The notes under the pieces were generated by a model, which had not been told where the DNA came from, did not search any database, and saw only the letters and a program-made list of their open reading frames with translations. Of a stretch of 64,000 nucleotides of DNA, positions 55,034 through 63,687 are shown in pieces; the stretch's first letter is position 1, and every line of letters starts with the position of its first letter. Origin of the DNA: an unicellular cyanobacterium SU3 (GTDB taxonomy: Bacteria > Cyanobacteriota > Cyanobacteriia > Cyanobacteriales > Microcystaceae). The position numbers were made by a program, and so were the translations under genes. The stretch covers positions 26,314 to 90,313 of the forward strand of contig NETF01000037.1 in the NCBI GenBank assembly GCA_002172675.1. Reading direction: 5' to 3'.

Positions 55034-55312
55034 TTATCGTCGAACTTTTTTATCGCCCTTAGAGTGTCCTCTAAAGGTACGGGTGGGAGCAAATTCTCCT
55101 AATTTATGACCGACCATTTGTTCGGAAATAAAAATAGGCACGTGCTGTTTGCCGTTATGGACAGCGATGGTATGACCAATCATGGCAGGGATGATGGTAG
55201 AAGCTCTAGACCAGGTTTTAATCACCTGTTTATCTCCTTTTTCGTTTAGTTTTTCAATTTTGGTTAGGAGACTATCTGCAATAAAGGGGCCTTTTTTTAG
55301 GGAGCGACTCAT
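55034..55312 (-). CDS. rpsS: 30S ribosomal protein S19
   Basis: A 92-aa uS19 protein: [40 protein letters not shown] and [20 protein letters not shown]. Confidence 0.97.
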   Translation of the reverse strand: MSRSLKKGPFIADSLLTKIEKLNEKGDKQVIKTWSRASTIIPAMIGHTIAVHNGKQHVPIFISEQMVGHKLGEFAPTRTFRGHSKGDKKVRR

Positions 55313-55337
55313 AATACTTTCAACTTACTCTATTGTT

Positions 55338-56165
55338 TTAACGGCGACGGCGTACAATCAGCCGAGAACTGGCTTTTTTCTTATTCCGGGTTTTTGCCCC
55401 TAAGGCTGGTTTCCCCCAAGGGGTCATCGGTCCGCTTCTACCAACCGGAGCCCGTCCTTCTCCTCCGCCGTGGGGGTGATCAACTGGATTCATGACGCTT
55501 CCTCTCACGTGGGGTCTGCGTCCTAAATGGCGGGTTCTTCCTGCTTTTCCGAGTTTAATATTACGGGCTTCTGTATTCCCAACCCGGCCAATGGTGGCGT
55601 AGCATTCTTTACGAACCATGCGGACTTCTTTGGAGGGGAGTCGTAGGGTAACGTAGTCCCCTTCTTTTGCCACTACTTGAGCAGCCGCCCCGGCAGCCCG
55701 TACCATTTGACCACCTTTGCCGGCCACTAATTCGACGTTATGGACTTCTGTCCCTAAAGGAATTTTGTATAAAGGTAAAGCATTGCCGACTTCAAAGGGT
55801 GAATCTTCCCCTGAAACGACTTCTGTGCCGACTGTGATGCCAGCAGGAGCTAAAATATAGCGTTTTTCTCCGTCTGTGTAGAATAACAGAGCGATACGGG
55901 CGTTACGATTGGGATCGTATTCGATAGATGCGACTTTGGCAGGAACGCCATATTTGTCGCGTTTAAAGTCCACAATGCGATACAACCGCTTATGTCCGCC
56001 ACCTCGGTGACGACTGGTAATCACCCCTCGGTTATTACGTCCTTTTTTATTGTGCTTGTAGGTGGTTAGTGATTTTTCCGGCTTTCGTTTGGTAATGTCC
56101 GCGAAATCTGAGACAGATGCCTGTCTGGTTCCGGGAGTGTATGGCCGATAAGTACGAATACCCAT
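55338..56165 (-). CDS. rplB: 50S ribosomal protein L2
   Basis: A 275-aa uL2 protein close to the peptidyl-transferase centre: [40 protein letters not shown] and [20 protein letters not shown], which holds the conserved His region. Confidence 0.97.
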   Translation of the reverse strand: MGIRTYRPYTPGTRQASVSDFADITKRKPEKSLTTYKHNKKGRNNRGVITSRHRGGGHKRLYRIVDFKRDKYGVPAKVASIEYDPNRNARIALLFYTDGEKRYILAPAGITVGTEVVSGEDSPFEVGNALPLYKIPLGTEVHNVELVAGKGGQMVRAAGAAAQVVAKEGDYVTLRLPSKEVRMVRKECYATIGRVGNTEARNIKLGKAGRTRHLGRRPHVRGSVMNPVDHPHGGGEGRAPVGRSGPMTPWGKPALGAKTRNKKKASSRLIVRRRR

Positions 56166-56254
56166 GATTATCTTTTAGGTGTGGTCTACTAATTGAGTCG
56201 TTTGACGACAGGATTTTATAGATAACTAAGTTCCCTGCTATTTGACGGATAACG

Positions 56255-56557
56255 TTATACGTCAGGGAAGAGGTTAATGGTGTCGCCTTCTTCTAAGGTG
56301 ACAATCGCCCGTTTATATAGGGGTTTATGGCCGATAAATCTACCGACACGACGCTTTTTACGAGGGGGACGAATGGTATTGACCCCTATTACTTTGACAT
56401 CGAATAAACTTTCGATCGCTGCTTTTATTTCTGGTTTGGTGGCTTTGGGCAAGACATCAAACACATATTTATTCTGTTCTAATTGTAGGGTTGCTTTTTC
56501 GGTGATAATGGGCTTAAGTACCAAATCAGCTAAATCACGGGGATTATAATCAGTCAT
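56255..56557 (-). CDS. rplW: 50S ribosomal protein L23
   Basis: A 100-aa uL23 protein, the docking site for trigger factor and SRP at the tunnel exit: [20 protein letters not shown] and [20 protein letters not shown]. Its start overlaps the rplD stop by 8 bp, so the two are coupled. Confidence 0.97.
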   Translation of the reverse strand: MTDYNPRDLADLVLKPIITEKATLQLEQNKYVFDVLPKATKPEIKAAIESLFDVKVIGVNTIRPPRKKRRVGRFIGHKPLYKRAIVTLEEGDTINLFPDV

Positions 56558-57182
56558 TGTATACCTCCTGAATTTTAGTTAAGGCTTCGGAGGTGATGAC
56601 GATTTTATCAGCATCAAGTAGGTCATAAACGTTCAAACTATCTGCTCTCATAATCTTGAGATAACAAATATTTCGGGCTGATAAATAAATATTTTCGTCA
56701 GTTTCGACTAACACCAAAGCCACTTTTTGCTCGGGTTCGACACCCCAACGGCCTAAGGCTGAGGCTAATTCTTTTGTTTTGGGTTGGGGCAGTTGTTCGG
56801 CGAAGTTTTCCACCACAATCATGTCTTCGATGCGACTACCGAGGGCTGTTCTCAGGGCTAACCGTCTTTCTTTACGGTTCATTTTCAAGCCAAAATCCCT
56901 AGGCTTGGGTCCGAAAATGACCCCACCCCCTCGCCACAGAGGAGAACGAATCGATCCGGCTCTAGCCCGTCCGGTTCCTTTTTGTCGCCAAGGTTTACGA
57001 CCACCGCCTCGCACTTCTGCTCTGGTTTTAGTTGAAGCTGTTCCTTGACGAGCGTTGGCTAAATGACGAACAACGGCACGGTGTAATAAGTGTGATGCTG
57101 TTTCGTCTTTGGCTACTTTTAGCTCTAGGGTGGCTTGGCCCACTTCTTCCCCTTGCCAGTTTCTAACGTTACAATCAACCAT
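56550..57182 (-). CDS. rplD: 50S ribosomal protein L4
   Basis: A 210-aa uL4 protein with the loop [20 protein letters not shown] and [20 protein letters not shown] that lines the exit tunnel. In Escherichia coli L4 also regulates the S10 operon through its leader, which makes the structured leader at 57.9-58.1 kb of interest here. It overlaps rplW by 8 bp. Confidence 0.97.
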   Translation of the reverse strand: MVDCNVRNWQGEEVGQATLELKVAKDETASHLLHRAVVRHLANARQGTASTKTRAEVRGGGRKPWRQKGTGRARAGSIRSPLWRGGGVIFGPKPRDFGLKMNRKERRLALRTALGSRIEDMIVVENFAEQLPQPKTKELASALGRWGVEPEQKVALVLVETDENIYLSARNICYLKIMRADSLNVYDLLDADKIVITSEALTKIQEVYND

Positions 57183-57220
57183 TTTTCTTGCTTTTTTCTC
57201 GTTTAGTTATGAGTTCGTCC

Positions 57221-57859
57221 TTATTTACCAACAATTTTGGCAGGAGTAATGTTTAAAAGACCACCTGGTTTACCAGGAACGGCTCCTCTAATCAGTAGCA
57301 AGTTACGTTCTGCATCCACTTTGACCACTTCTAAATGACGGGTGGTGGTTTTCACTGCACCATATTGACCTGCCATTTTCTTTCCTGGATAAACCCGTCC
57401 TGGGGTGGTTCCTGCACCGGTTGACCCGGGTAAACGATGGTTTTTAGAACCGTGAGTCATGTTACCCCGTTTAAAGTTATGGCGTTTCTGATAACCAGCA
57501 AACCCCCTTCCCATGGAGGTTCCAGCAACGTCAACTAAGTCCCCTGCATTGAATATGTCGGCTTTTACTGCTTCTCCCAATGTATAAGAAGCGGTATCTT
57601 CTACCCGATATTCTTTAAGATGACGCAGCGGAGAGGCTTCTGCTTTTCTTAAATGACCTAACTCTGGTTTGGTTAGGTTTTTTTCTCTAACTTCTAAATA
57701 ACCGATTTGGACGGCAGTATAACCATCGGTTTCGGCGGTTTTTATCTGTGTAATGGTACATGGACCCGCTTGTACTACGGTGACAGGAATGGCTAAGCCA
57801 GATTCCTCCTCGAAGATTTGGGTCATACCGAGTTTGGTTCCAAGAAGACCAACAGCCAC
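57221..57859 (-). CDS. rplC: 50S ribosomal protein L3
   Basis: A 212-aa uL3 protein from the GTG at 57859, preceded by GAGG. Signature parts are [36 protein letters not shown] and [20 protein letters not shown]. It is the first gene of the block; rpsJ, which leads the operon in many bacteria, is not here and is normally next to tufA in cyanobacteria. Confidence 0.97.
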   Translation of the reverse strand: MAVGLLGTKLGMTQIFEEESGLAIPVTVVQAGPCTITQIKTAETDGYTAVQIGYLEVREKNLTKPELGHLRKAEASPLRHLKEYRVEDTASYTLGEAVKADIFNAGDLVDVAGTSMGRGFAGYQKRHNFKRGNMTHGSKNHRLPGSTGAGTTPGRVYPGKKMAGQYGAVKTTTRHLEVVKVDAERNLLLIRGAVPGKPGGLLNITPAKIVGK

Positions 57860-58147
57860 GGTTTTTTCCTCTATAGGCTAGACAACAGAATTTAGGTGCT
57901 TTATTCACACCTAAACAAGCGAGATAGTTTTTCCTCGCTTTGTTTTTATGAATAGGCTCTAACGTAAGTTAGGGCGAATCTATATAAACAGTTAACGATA
58001 GGTTTAACCTGCTCTTTGAAAACGGGTTAAGTTGGGTCGCCGTGACTCTCCAAGACTTAAAGTTTTATGTCTTCAGTATCTCGAAGCGGCTTATGTCCCT
58101 TTAGGTCAGCCAAGGTCGCATTGACTAGCTTTTGGCCACAATCAAAT
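57860..58147 (-). promoter_or_regulatory. Structured 5' leader of the ribosomal-protein block
   Basis: Between the candidate promoter and the rplC start lie roughly 285 nt without coding. In transcript direction they include CTAAC-TTAC-GTTAG (57960-57973), AAGCGAG ... CTCGCTT (57917-57940) and TTTAGGTG ... CACCTAAA (57891-57915), three hairpins in a row just before rplC. This is a typical place for autoregulation by a ribosomal protein. The fold and any regulator are inferred. Confidence 0.5.
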
Positions 58148-58177
58148 ATTATATATGATATTAAGGACAAAAAGCAA
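58148..58177 (-). promoter_or_regulatory. Candidate promoter of the ribosomal-protein block
   Basis: On the minus strand TTGCTT (58177-58172) and TATAAT (58153-58148) are 18 bp apart, close to the sigma-70-type consensus. It is the best match in the region upstream of rplC; transcription would start near 58140. Confidence 0.55.
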
Positions 58178-58224
58178 GGGTGATTCTAACTTTTTTGTGT
58201 GAGAGGAGTTGTTAGTAAAGTATA

Positions 58225-58395
58225 TTATGGTTGCACTGTAGAAGGAACCTCCTGATGCAACTGGGTTTTGTTTTGATTATTCTGAGGAAAGACGGCATAG
58301 CCTAAAATGATCATAGTTAAGACCAAGGTTGTCATTATCTCCATTTTTGCCCAAAAATCAACAAAGCCTAAGGTTTTCTTGATAATTCTATTCAT
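58225..58395 (-). CDS. Small single-pass membrane protein, 56 aa
   Basis: A 56-codon gene from the ATG at 58395 to TAA at 58225, too short for most gene callers. It reads MNRIIKKTLGFVDFWAKMEI, then a membrane segment MTTLVLTMIILGYAVF and a polar tail of about 20 residues. The basic N-terminus and one hydrophobic helix resemble the many small thylakoid or plasma-membrane proteins of cyanobacteria. I do not recognise the family. It lies upstream of the ribosomal block on the same strand, before that block's promoter. No strong ribosome site is visible. Confidence 0.5.
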   Translation of the reverse strand: MNRIIKKTLGFVDFWAKMEIMTTLVLTMIILGYAVFPQNNQNKTQLHQEVPSTVQP

Positions 58396-58546
58396 GATAT
58401 TCTTTCAAATTTTTTAATTTTTGGAGTTTCTAGCTTAATTATAGAGGGTTTACTGTGAAAATTGTTGATAAAGGCGATCGCTGTTTTATTTTTTACCTAT
58501 AAGTTTGTCATACTCAGAGTAATTTTGATTTTTCACTTTTTACTAA

Positions 58547-59017
58547 TTATTTGTAGTTAGGAAGCCATTCATCATCTAAAATTTGCTCTACATTAGCAAT
58601 TGGAGCCATAGGAAATACATTAGATGCAATTTCCATCTTTTGCTGAGCTATTTTTACAGCCGTATCATAGCTTTTCTCTATAATTTCAGCTAAATAAGGT
58701 TTCAAACTAGGACTATCTTCTAATAAATCTTTAATGTGACTCCGAAAATTTTGAATTTCTCCTTTCCACCCTGCTTGATTATATTCTCTTTCAGATTCCC
58801 AGTAAGCTAACTTTAAAAAATGTTCAAATAAACGAGTCAATAAACTTCTTAATGCTCGTTTATCTCTTTTGGTCATTCCTTCTATTTCCTCTAATAAGTT
58901 TTCCCAGTCCACTTGAGAATATTGATGATTGCGTAATTGTTCTAACGTAGTTTCTAACCAGAGTTGATAGTCTTGATCGTATAATTTTCCGATTGATCTT
59001 TTTGTGTTTTTAATCAT
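58547..59017 (-). CDS. DUF29 family protein
   Basis: A 156-aa soluble helical protein of the DUF29 family, abundant in cyanobacteria: LYDQDYQLWLETTLEQLRNH, VDWENLLEEIEGMTKRDKRA and LFEHFLKLAYWESEREYNQA. Function is unknown. The family often occurs in several copies per genome and near mobile elements. It is divergent from the M16 protease gene. Confidence 0.85.
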   Translation of the reverse strand: MIKNTKRSIGKLYDQDYQLWLETTLEQLRNHQYSQVDWENLLEEIEGMTKRDKRALRSLLTRLFEHFLKLAYWESEREYNQAGWKGEIQNFRSHIKDLLEDSPSLKPYLAEIIEKSYDTAVKIAQQKMEIASNVFPMAPIANVEQILDDEWLPNYK

Positions 59018-59116
59018 ATTATTAAAAAAATTTAAAGAATAGTATCAATTCAATTGACTTGTTATGTCTGAATTGCCATGTAAGATAGGATTAGCAGACT
59101 CGATTAAGATTATTAT

Positions 59117-60406
59117 ATGCTCACTTCCGTCATCGACTCATCAGTTACCCATGCACCCACCATTGTTAAGCTGGATAATGGTTTGACTATTATTGCTGAA
59201 CAAATGCCTGTAGACGCGGTTAACCTTAATGTATGGCTTAGGGTAGGTTCAGCCTTGGAGTCAAATGAGATCAACGGAATGGCTCATTTTCTCGAACACA
59301 TGGTATTTAAGGGGACACAACGCTTAAAAAGTGGAGAGTTTGAACAACTAATTGAACAGAGAGGTGCAGTTACTAATGCGGCTACATCCCAAGAATACAC
59401 TCATTTTTATATTACCAGTGCGCCGAAAGATTTTGCAGATTTAGTGCCTTTACAGTTAGATGTTGTTTTCAACCCGATGATTGAAAATGAAGCATTTGAG
59501 CGAGAAAAATTAGTGGTTTTAGAAGAAATTAGACGCTCCCATGATAATCCTAACCGAAGAACTTTTTATCGAGCAATGGAAACCTGTTTTGAAAGTCTGC
59601 CTTATCGTCGTCCGGTGTTAGGTCCAGCATCAGTTATTGAAGGGTTAACCTCTCAACAAATGCGTGAGTTTCATGGTAGTTGTTATCATCCTACATCAGT
59701 AACAGCAGTAGCAGTGGGAAATCTTTCGGTTGATGAATTAGTTAATATTGTTGCTGATAGTTTTGAGCAAACTTATTATAATAAGCAAGCTGTTTCTGAT
59801 AGTTATCAGTCGTTGAGATTTCCTGATGCACCTGAGTCACCGTTTAAAGATATTGTCCGTCAAGAATATGAAGATGATAAACTGCAACAAGCGCGGTTAA
59901 TTATGATGTGGAAAGTACCCGGTTTTTTGGAGTTGAATGAGACGTATGCGTTGGATGTTTTAGCCTCTATTTTAGGGAAAGGTAAAACCTCTCGTTTATT
60001 TCGGGATTTGCGAGAAGATAAAGGATTAGTATCTCAGATTAGTGTTAGTAATATGACTCAAAAAGTTCAAGGGATGTTTTATATCGCGGCTAAACTATCA
60101 ACGGATAATATTGCAGAAGTTGAAAAAATAATTATCCAGCATTTACGTAAAATCCAACAAGACTCTGTTAAAGAAGAAGAATTAAATCGCATTAAAAGAC
60201 AAGCAATTAATCGGTTTATTTTTAGTAACGAAAGACCAAGCGATCGCACAAATCTTTATGGCTATTATTATTCTCAAATGCACGATTTAAACCCGGCTTT
60301 ATCTTATCCTGAGATTATCCAATCTTTAACTTTAGATGATATTCAAAAAGCAGCCCAAAAATATCTTAACTTAGATGCTTATGGGGTAACAGTGGTAAAG
60401 AATTAA
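59117..60406 (+). CDS. M16 family zinc peptidase
   Basis: A 429-aa insulinase-type (pitrilysin) peptidase. The inverted zinc motif HFLEHMVFKG lies near residue 57, with the distal Glu in FEREKLVVLEEIRRSHDNPN, and the structural R/Y region is near the C-terminus. About half the size of pitrilysin, it is the usual single-unit type that works as a dimer. Related proteins clear peptides or process transit peptides. No signal peptide is visible. It is followed 46 bp later by the fructosamine-kinase-like gene. Confidence 0.88.
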   Translation: MLTSVIDSSVTHAPTIVKLDNGLTIIAEQMPVDAVNLNVWLRVGSALESNEINGMAHFLEHMVFKGTQRLKSGEFEQLIEQRGAVTNAATSQEYTHFYITSAPKDFADLVPLQLDVVFNPMIENEAFEREKLVVLEEIRRSHDNPNRRTFYRAMETCFESLPYRRPVLGPASVIEGLTSQQMREFHGSCYHPTSVTAVAVGNLSVDELVNIVADSFEQTYYNKQAVSDSYQSLRFPDAPESPFKDIVRQEYEDDKLQQARLIMMWKVPGFLELNETYALDVLASILGKGKTSRLFRDLREDKGLVSQISVSNMTQKVQGMFYIAAKLSTDNIAEVEKIIIQHLRKIQQDSVKEEELNRIKRQAINRFIFSNERPSDRTNLYGYYYSQMHDLNPALSYPEIIQSLTLDDIQKAAQKYLNLDAYGVTVVKN

Positions 60407-60452
60407 AAGTGATTGTTAACTGTAAATTTATTGATAATTGAGGTTAAAAATA

Positions 60453-61319
60453 ATGTGGACACAAATTGCTGATCATATTAATCAAACAACAGGTAACTCT
60501 TTTACGATTGAAAACCGAAAATCAGTCAGTGGAGGCTGTATTAACCAAGGTTACTGTCTCATTGGTAAAGATATTAAATACTTCGTGAAGATTAACGATG
60601 CTTCTCAAGTAGAAATGTTTACAGCAGAAGCATTAGGACTCAAGGAAATGGCAAAAACCGAAACCATTAGAGTTCCTAAACCCATTTGTTGGGGGATGGC
60701 AGAACGTTCGAGTTATATTATTTTAGAATGGTTAGAATTTGGTCGTTCTTCTAAAGAGTCGTGGGAATTAATGGGAAAGCATTTAGCAAAAATGCACCAA
60801 TATCAAGGGGAAACTAAATTCGGTTGGAGTCAAAATAATACTATTGGTTCAACACCACAAGTTAATAATTGGACAGAAAAGTGGTCTGATTTTTTTGCAG
60901 ATCATCGCATTGGATATCAATTAAAATTAGCCTCAAGGAAGGGAGGAAATTTCGGCAATTATAGTCAAATTGTAGAGACAGTAAGAGACATTTTATCAAC
61001 AATTGCTCCTCAACCTTCTTTAGTGCATGGTGATTTATGGTCAGGCAATGCAGCGGTGACAGAAGCAGGAGAACCGGTTATATTAGATCCTGCGGCCTAT
61101 TATGGCGATCGTGAGGTTGATATTGCCATGACGGAACTTTTTGGGGGGTTTCCTGCTGCTTTTTATCGGGGATATAATGAAGTATTTCCGTTAGATGAAG
61201 GGTATAAAAAACGAAAAACTTTATATAATCTTTATCATATTTTAAATCATTATAATTTGTTTGGGGGTGGTTATGGTTCTCAGGCAAATTCTATGATTCA
61301 AGAAGTATTAAAAGGTTAG
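60453..61319 (+). CDS. Fructosamine kinase family protein
   Basis: A 288-aa kinase of the fructosamine/ketosamine-3-kinase family from the ATG at 60453, with GAGG at 60440; an in-frame start 15 bp earlier is less likely. It has the N-terminal SGGCINQGYCLIGKDIKYFV, the catalytic LVHGDLWSGNAAVTEAGEPV (Asp) and ILDPAAYYGDREVDIAMTEL (metal Asp). Such enzymes phosphorylate sugars bound to protein amines, which destabilises them and so repairs glycated proteins. It overlaps the broken vapC gene by 4 bp on the other strand. Confidence 0.88.
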   Translation: MWTQIADHINQTTGNSFTIENRKSVSGGCINQGYCLIGKDIKYFVKINDASQVEMFTAEALGLKEMAKTETIRVPKPICWGMAERSSYIILEWLEFGRSSKESWELMGKHLAKMHQYQGETKFGWSQNNTIGSTPQVNNWTEKWSDFFADHRIGYQLKLASRKGGNFGNYSQIVETVRDILSTIAPQPSLVHGDLWSGNAAVTEAGEPVILDPAAYYGDREVDIAMTELFGGFPAAFYRGYNEVFPLDEGYKKRKTLYNLYHILNHYNLFGGGYGSQANSMIQEVLKG

Positions 61320-61737
61320 AAACTCAGTTGAGGTAAGCATTGAAAACCAGCTTGAACAAAATGATTATCTAAGGTTAATGCTGTCGATATATTTCTTTTT
61401 CCATAACAACAAAAGATAAGCAATCAGTCAAAAAATAATATTTGTCTTGATACTTTTGGAAATATTTCCAACTTTGGTCAAACAAATTTCGAGCAACTTC
61501 AATCATTTCTATTTCTGGACTTTCTAATAAATTAGAACTAATTTTAATCGCTTGATCGTGAAGATTGCGACTATTAAAAAAAGTAACAACTTCATCAAAT
61601 ACATAGGTTGTTGTAATTAAAAATGGTTTAGAAATAGCTAAAGTTGACCAGTGCTGTAATACTTGTCGATGAGACTGCTCATTTTTAATTTCCAAAGCAA
61701 TAACATAGCTAGTATCTAAAAAGTAAATATTTTTCAT
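61316..61737 (-). pseudogene. VapC-type PIN-domain toxin with a C-terminal frameshift
   Basis: From the ATG at 61737 the frame encodes 120 aa: the PIN start NIYFLDTSYVIALEIKNEQS with the first catalytic Asp, a Glu-rich middle and LTDCLSFVVMEK with later acidic residues, then EIYRQH and a stop at 61375. Slipping one base near 61396 in an A-run restores NISTALTLDNHFVQAGFQCL, ending PQLSF at 61316, the usual PIN C-terminus with the last conserved Asp (TLDNHF). One base is therefore probably lost. PIN toxins cut RNA; the shortened protein likely misses part of the metal site. The upstream vapB is also broken. Confidence 0.85.
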
Positions 61738-61740
61738 GAC

Positions 61741-61944
61741 TTAATATAAATAAGTATCATGATTAATAGCAGCATCATTTACATCACATTCTACAGGATT
61801 TTTTCCTAAGTCCCAAATAGAAGGTCTATTTTTGACGACAGTAATAATAATTTTTTCGTCTTCTTGTGTAACTTAAACTTCTTGACTATCTCCTCGTAAT
61901 TCTTTGGGAATGATTACACCTTTTTCTGTAACTTTTAGTTTCAT
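61741..61944 (-). pseudogene. VapB/AbrB-type antitoxin pseudogene with an in-frame stop
   Basis: A 68-codon frame from the ATG at 61944 to TAA at 61741, reading MKLKVTEKGVIIPKELRGDS, QEV, then TAA at codon 24 (61873-61875), then VTQEDEKIIITVVKNRPSIW, DLGKNPVECDVNDAAINHDT and YLY. The first part is the swapped-hairpin AbrB DNA-binding fold and the rest the toxin-binding tail. The single nonsense codon removes the tail. It ends 3 bp before the vapC start, as in an intact pair. Confidence 0.82.
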
Positions 61945-62458
61945 AGTTAATACTTCAATAGTTTTGTTAAGTTATAGTGTAGCATTTTTGATTAAAAGCT
62001 TAAATTTTTAAAGATTGTTTCCATAAAAATGGTGGGTTACGACGGATTTTTATATTTCTGTGATAACTTAAATTATAACCGTCTAACCCACCCTACTTTA
62101 ATGCTAAGATCGTCTATTTTTGACATTAATATTTTTGACTACTTTTTTTTGGCACTTGTCCCTTCGCTACACCACCTTGTGAAAGTAATATATCTTAACT
62201 TTTAGTGGAATAAACTCATCATGCTGAAAACTTTCTCGAGATATCAAGGACGAAGACGGTCATCGTCTCGGTAGTGACACAGGAACTAGAGTTGTTTAAG
62301 CAGCTGAATTAGTGAAAAAAAAATAGTTGAGTTAGAATAATATTAGAAATAGATTTGGTGCTAAAGGAGATAAAAGAATTAGCAACCTATCTATAGATTG
62401 TGTGGGGAGAATAAGTAAAATACTTCGTGAATGTTTTGTGCATGGAAATTTTTTTAAC
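61945..62458. other. Non-coding stretch with a repeat, no gene seen
   Basis: A region of about 510 bp, AT-rich, without recognisable coding. It holds the 62-bp palindromic repeat at 62031-62092 and, at about 62246-62272, a small GC-richer hairpin (CGAAGACG ... CGTCTCG). It probably also holds the promoter of the vapBC remnant and of the COP23-like gene. Confidence 0.4.
62031..62096. repeat. Palindromic GGTGGGTTA-type repeat
   Basis: Outer arms GGTGGGTTACGACGG and CCGTCTAACCCACC are complementary apart from one base and enclose about 33 AT-rich bp; CTAC follows. It shares the GGTGGG...CCCACC(CTAC) ends with the repeats at 16776, 27120 and 34601, so a small non-autonomous element family is likely. 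Confidence 0.7.
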
Positions 62459-62491
62459 AAAAAAGTAGTCATAGTAAATCACTACTTTTTT
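62459..62491 (+). terminator. Hairpin with T-run just upstream of the COP23-like gene
   Basis: AAAAAAGTAGT and ACTACTTTTTT form a perfect 11-bp AT-rich stem with an 11-nt loop. It lies only 18 bp before the ATG at 62510 and just upstream of GGAGG. It could end upstream transcription, or act as an attenuator in the leader. Confidence 0.5.
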
Positions 62492-62509
62492 AACACTTCG
62501 GAGGAAAAA

Positions 62510-63154
62510 ATGAATAATAATTTAGTTAAAGCTATCGCAGCAACCGCTTTATTCTCTATTAGTTTACCAGGGTTCATTTCTGGCGTTGAAGCCTACCCCT
62601 TAGAAAACGAGCGCGCAACCACTACCGAGATTCAAGACAAAGTTGTTTTTGCCTGCGAATATCTAGGAAATGAAACCTATGGTACTGTGAAAAAAGTAAT
62701 GCGAGAAACAAGCAATAGAGGTCGCTTTCCTGTTTACACCATAGAAGATGTGTCAAATGAATATGGACTAGATGGTCAACCGATGATTGTCTGGACAACA
62801 ACTCTATCCTCTGACCATCCTGACGGTGCTTATATTCCTGAAAGTCGTTGTTATAGCGTGAGTGCTCGCTTAACCAATCTTGCTCGGGCTTTTAATTTAA
62901 CGACTCCTGAACAGGTCGCCAAACTAGGTCAAGTGAGCTTTGTCGGAACAGTTAATCAAGAAGAAGTGGTTTTTGCCTCCTATGAGCCTATTAATGCTTC
63001 GAGTGAGAATGTAATCTTTACTCTTAAACCGGAAAATGCCATGGATGCGTCCAATACCCTAACTCAATTCCGAATAGGAATATCTGGCACTCCGACAACA
63101 GGTATCGGCGGTCCTAATCTTTTAATTGAGCAGTTACCGCCTATTGTTGAATAG
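62510..63154 (+). CDS. COP23-like secreted protein
   Basis: A 214-aa exported protein from the ATG at 62510, which has GGAGG 5 nt before it; the frame is open upstream to 62402 but lacks a ribosome site. A signal peptide (AIAATALFSISLPGFISGVEA) precedes a mature part with VVFACEYLGNETYGTVKKVM, PMIVWTTTLSS and ESRCYSVSARLTNLARAFNL, matching the COP23 family named from a circadian oscillating protein of Synechococcus. It should be lumenal or periplasmic. Function unknown. A gene fragment with a similar kind of ending lies at 63.7-63.9 kb. Confidence 0.75.
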   Translation: MNNNLVKAIAATALFSISLPGFISGVEAYPLENERATTTEIQDKVVFACEYLGNETYGTVKKVMRETSNRGRFPVYTIEDVSNEYGLDGQPMIVWTTTLSSDHPDGAYIPESRCYSVSARLTNLARAFNLTTPEQVAKLGQVSFVGTVNQEEVVFASYEPINASSENVIFTLKPENAMDASNTLTQFRIGISGTPTTGIGGPNLLIEQLPPIVE

Positions 63155-63278
63155 GTTAACTTTTAAGGAAGGGGGCATTTTTCTAATTAAAAGTGACTAT
63201 TTGATTGAAATTCCCTCTTTCCTCGTCTAAAAGTTATAGCAGTACAAACAAAGGTTAAGACACTTGTTGACGCAACCC

Positions 63279-63330
63279 CCAATGAAGTTAGAAGCCCCAA
63301 CTTGCTATCGCTGAAGTTGGGGTAGTTCAC
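63279..63330 (+). other. Hairpin resembling an IS200/IS605 right end
   Basis: The sequence GAAG-CCCCAACTT, a 10-nt loop, AAGTTGGGG-TAGTTCAC forms a perfect 9-bp GC-rich stem preceded by CAATGAAG. The same layout (AATGAAG, GAAGCCCC stem, GGGGTAGTTCAC) is what I know from right ends of cyanobacterial IS200/IS605 elements, which overlap the guide RNA of TnpB. No tnpA or tnpB is present, so this would be a solo remnant. It may simply be a terminator for the COP23-like gene. Confidence 0.4.
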
Positions 63331-63425
63331 GAAGTATTTATTAAGTGTATGGGATGAGCTTTTTGCTATAATAAAACTAGGAAGTTCTTTCTGGTGAAAA
63401 AAGCCAACAATTGGAGGGAAGAACC

Positions 63426-63623
63426 ATGACTGAAAAACTGTATTTAATCATTTCCGGTGCAATCTTTGCCATAATCGGAGTGTTGCACTTGCTAAGAATT
63501 CTGTTTCAATGGCCAGCAATAGTAGGAATATGGTCAGTTCCGTTATTTGTTTCTGTTCTGGCAGTGATAGTAGCAGTTATTCTGACTTTCTGGGCATTTC
63601 GTTTGTCTAGAACAGTAGCTTGA
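63426..63623 (+). CDS. Small two-helix membrane protein
   Basis: A 65-aa protein from the ATG at 63426 with GGAGG 8 nt upstream (63413-63417). Two hydrophobic segments, LYLIISGAIFAIIGVLHLLR and PLFVSVLAVIVAVILTFWAF, are joined by about ten residues around FQWPAIVGIWSV. A TATAAT at 63367-63372 could be its -10. I do not recognise the family; small proteins of this shape are common and poorly known. Confidence 0.6.
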   Translation: MTEKLYLIISGAIFAIIGVLHLLRILFQWPAIVGIWSVPLFVSVLAVIVAVILTFWAFRLSRTVA

Positions 63624-63687
63624 GTCGCTTAAAAAACAAGCTCTAATTTAATCTTCCACCCTCAAGATAGCTATTACCTTTATGTCT

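Noticed and set aside
51998..57220. Missing rpsJ, rpsN and rpmD as a rearrangement
   Set aside because: Their absence from this block is normal for cyanobacteria, so it is not a special event here.
62402..62509. Longer N-terminus of the COP23-like protein
   Set aside because: The upstream codons have no ribosome site, cross a hairpin, and would hide a good signal peptide; GGAGG supports 62510.
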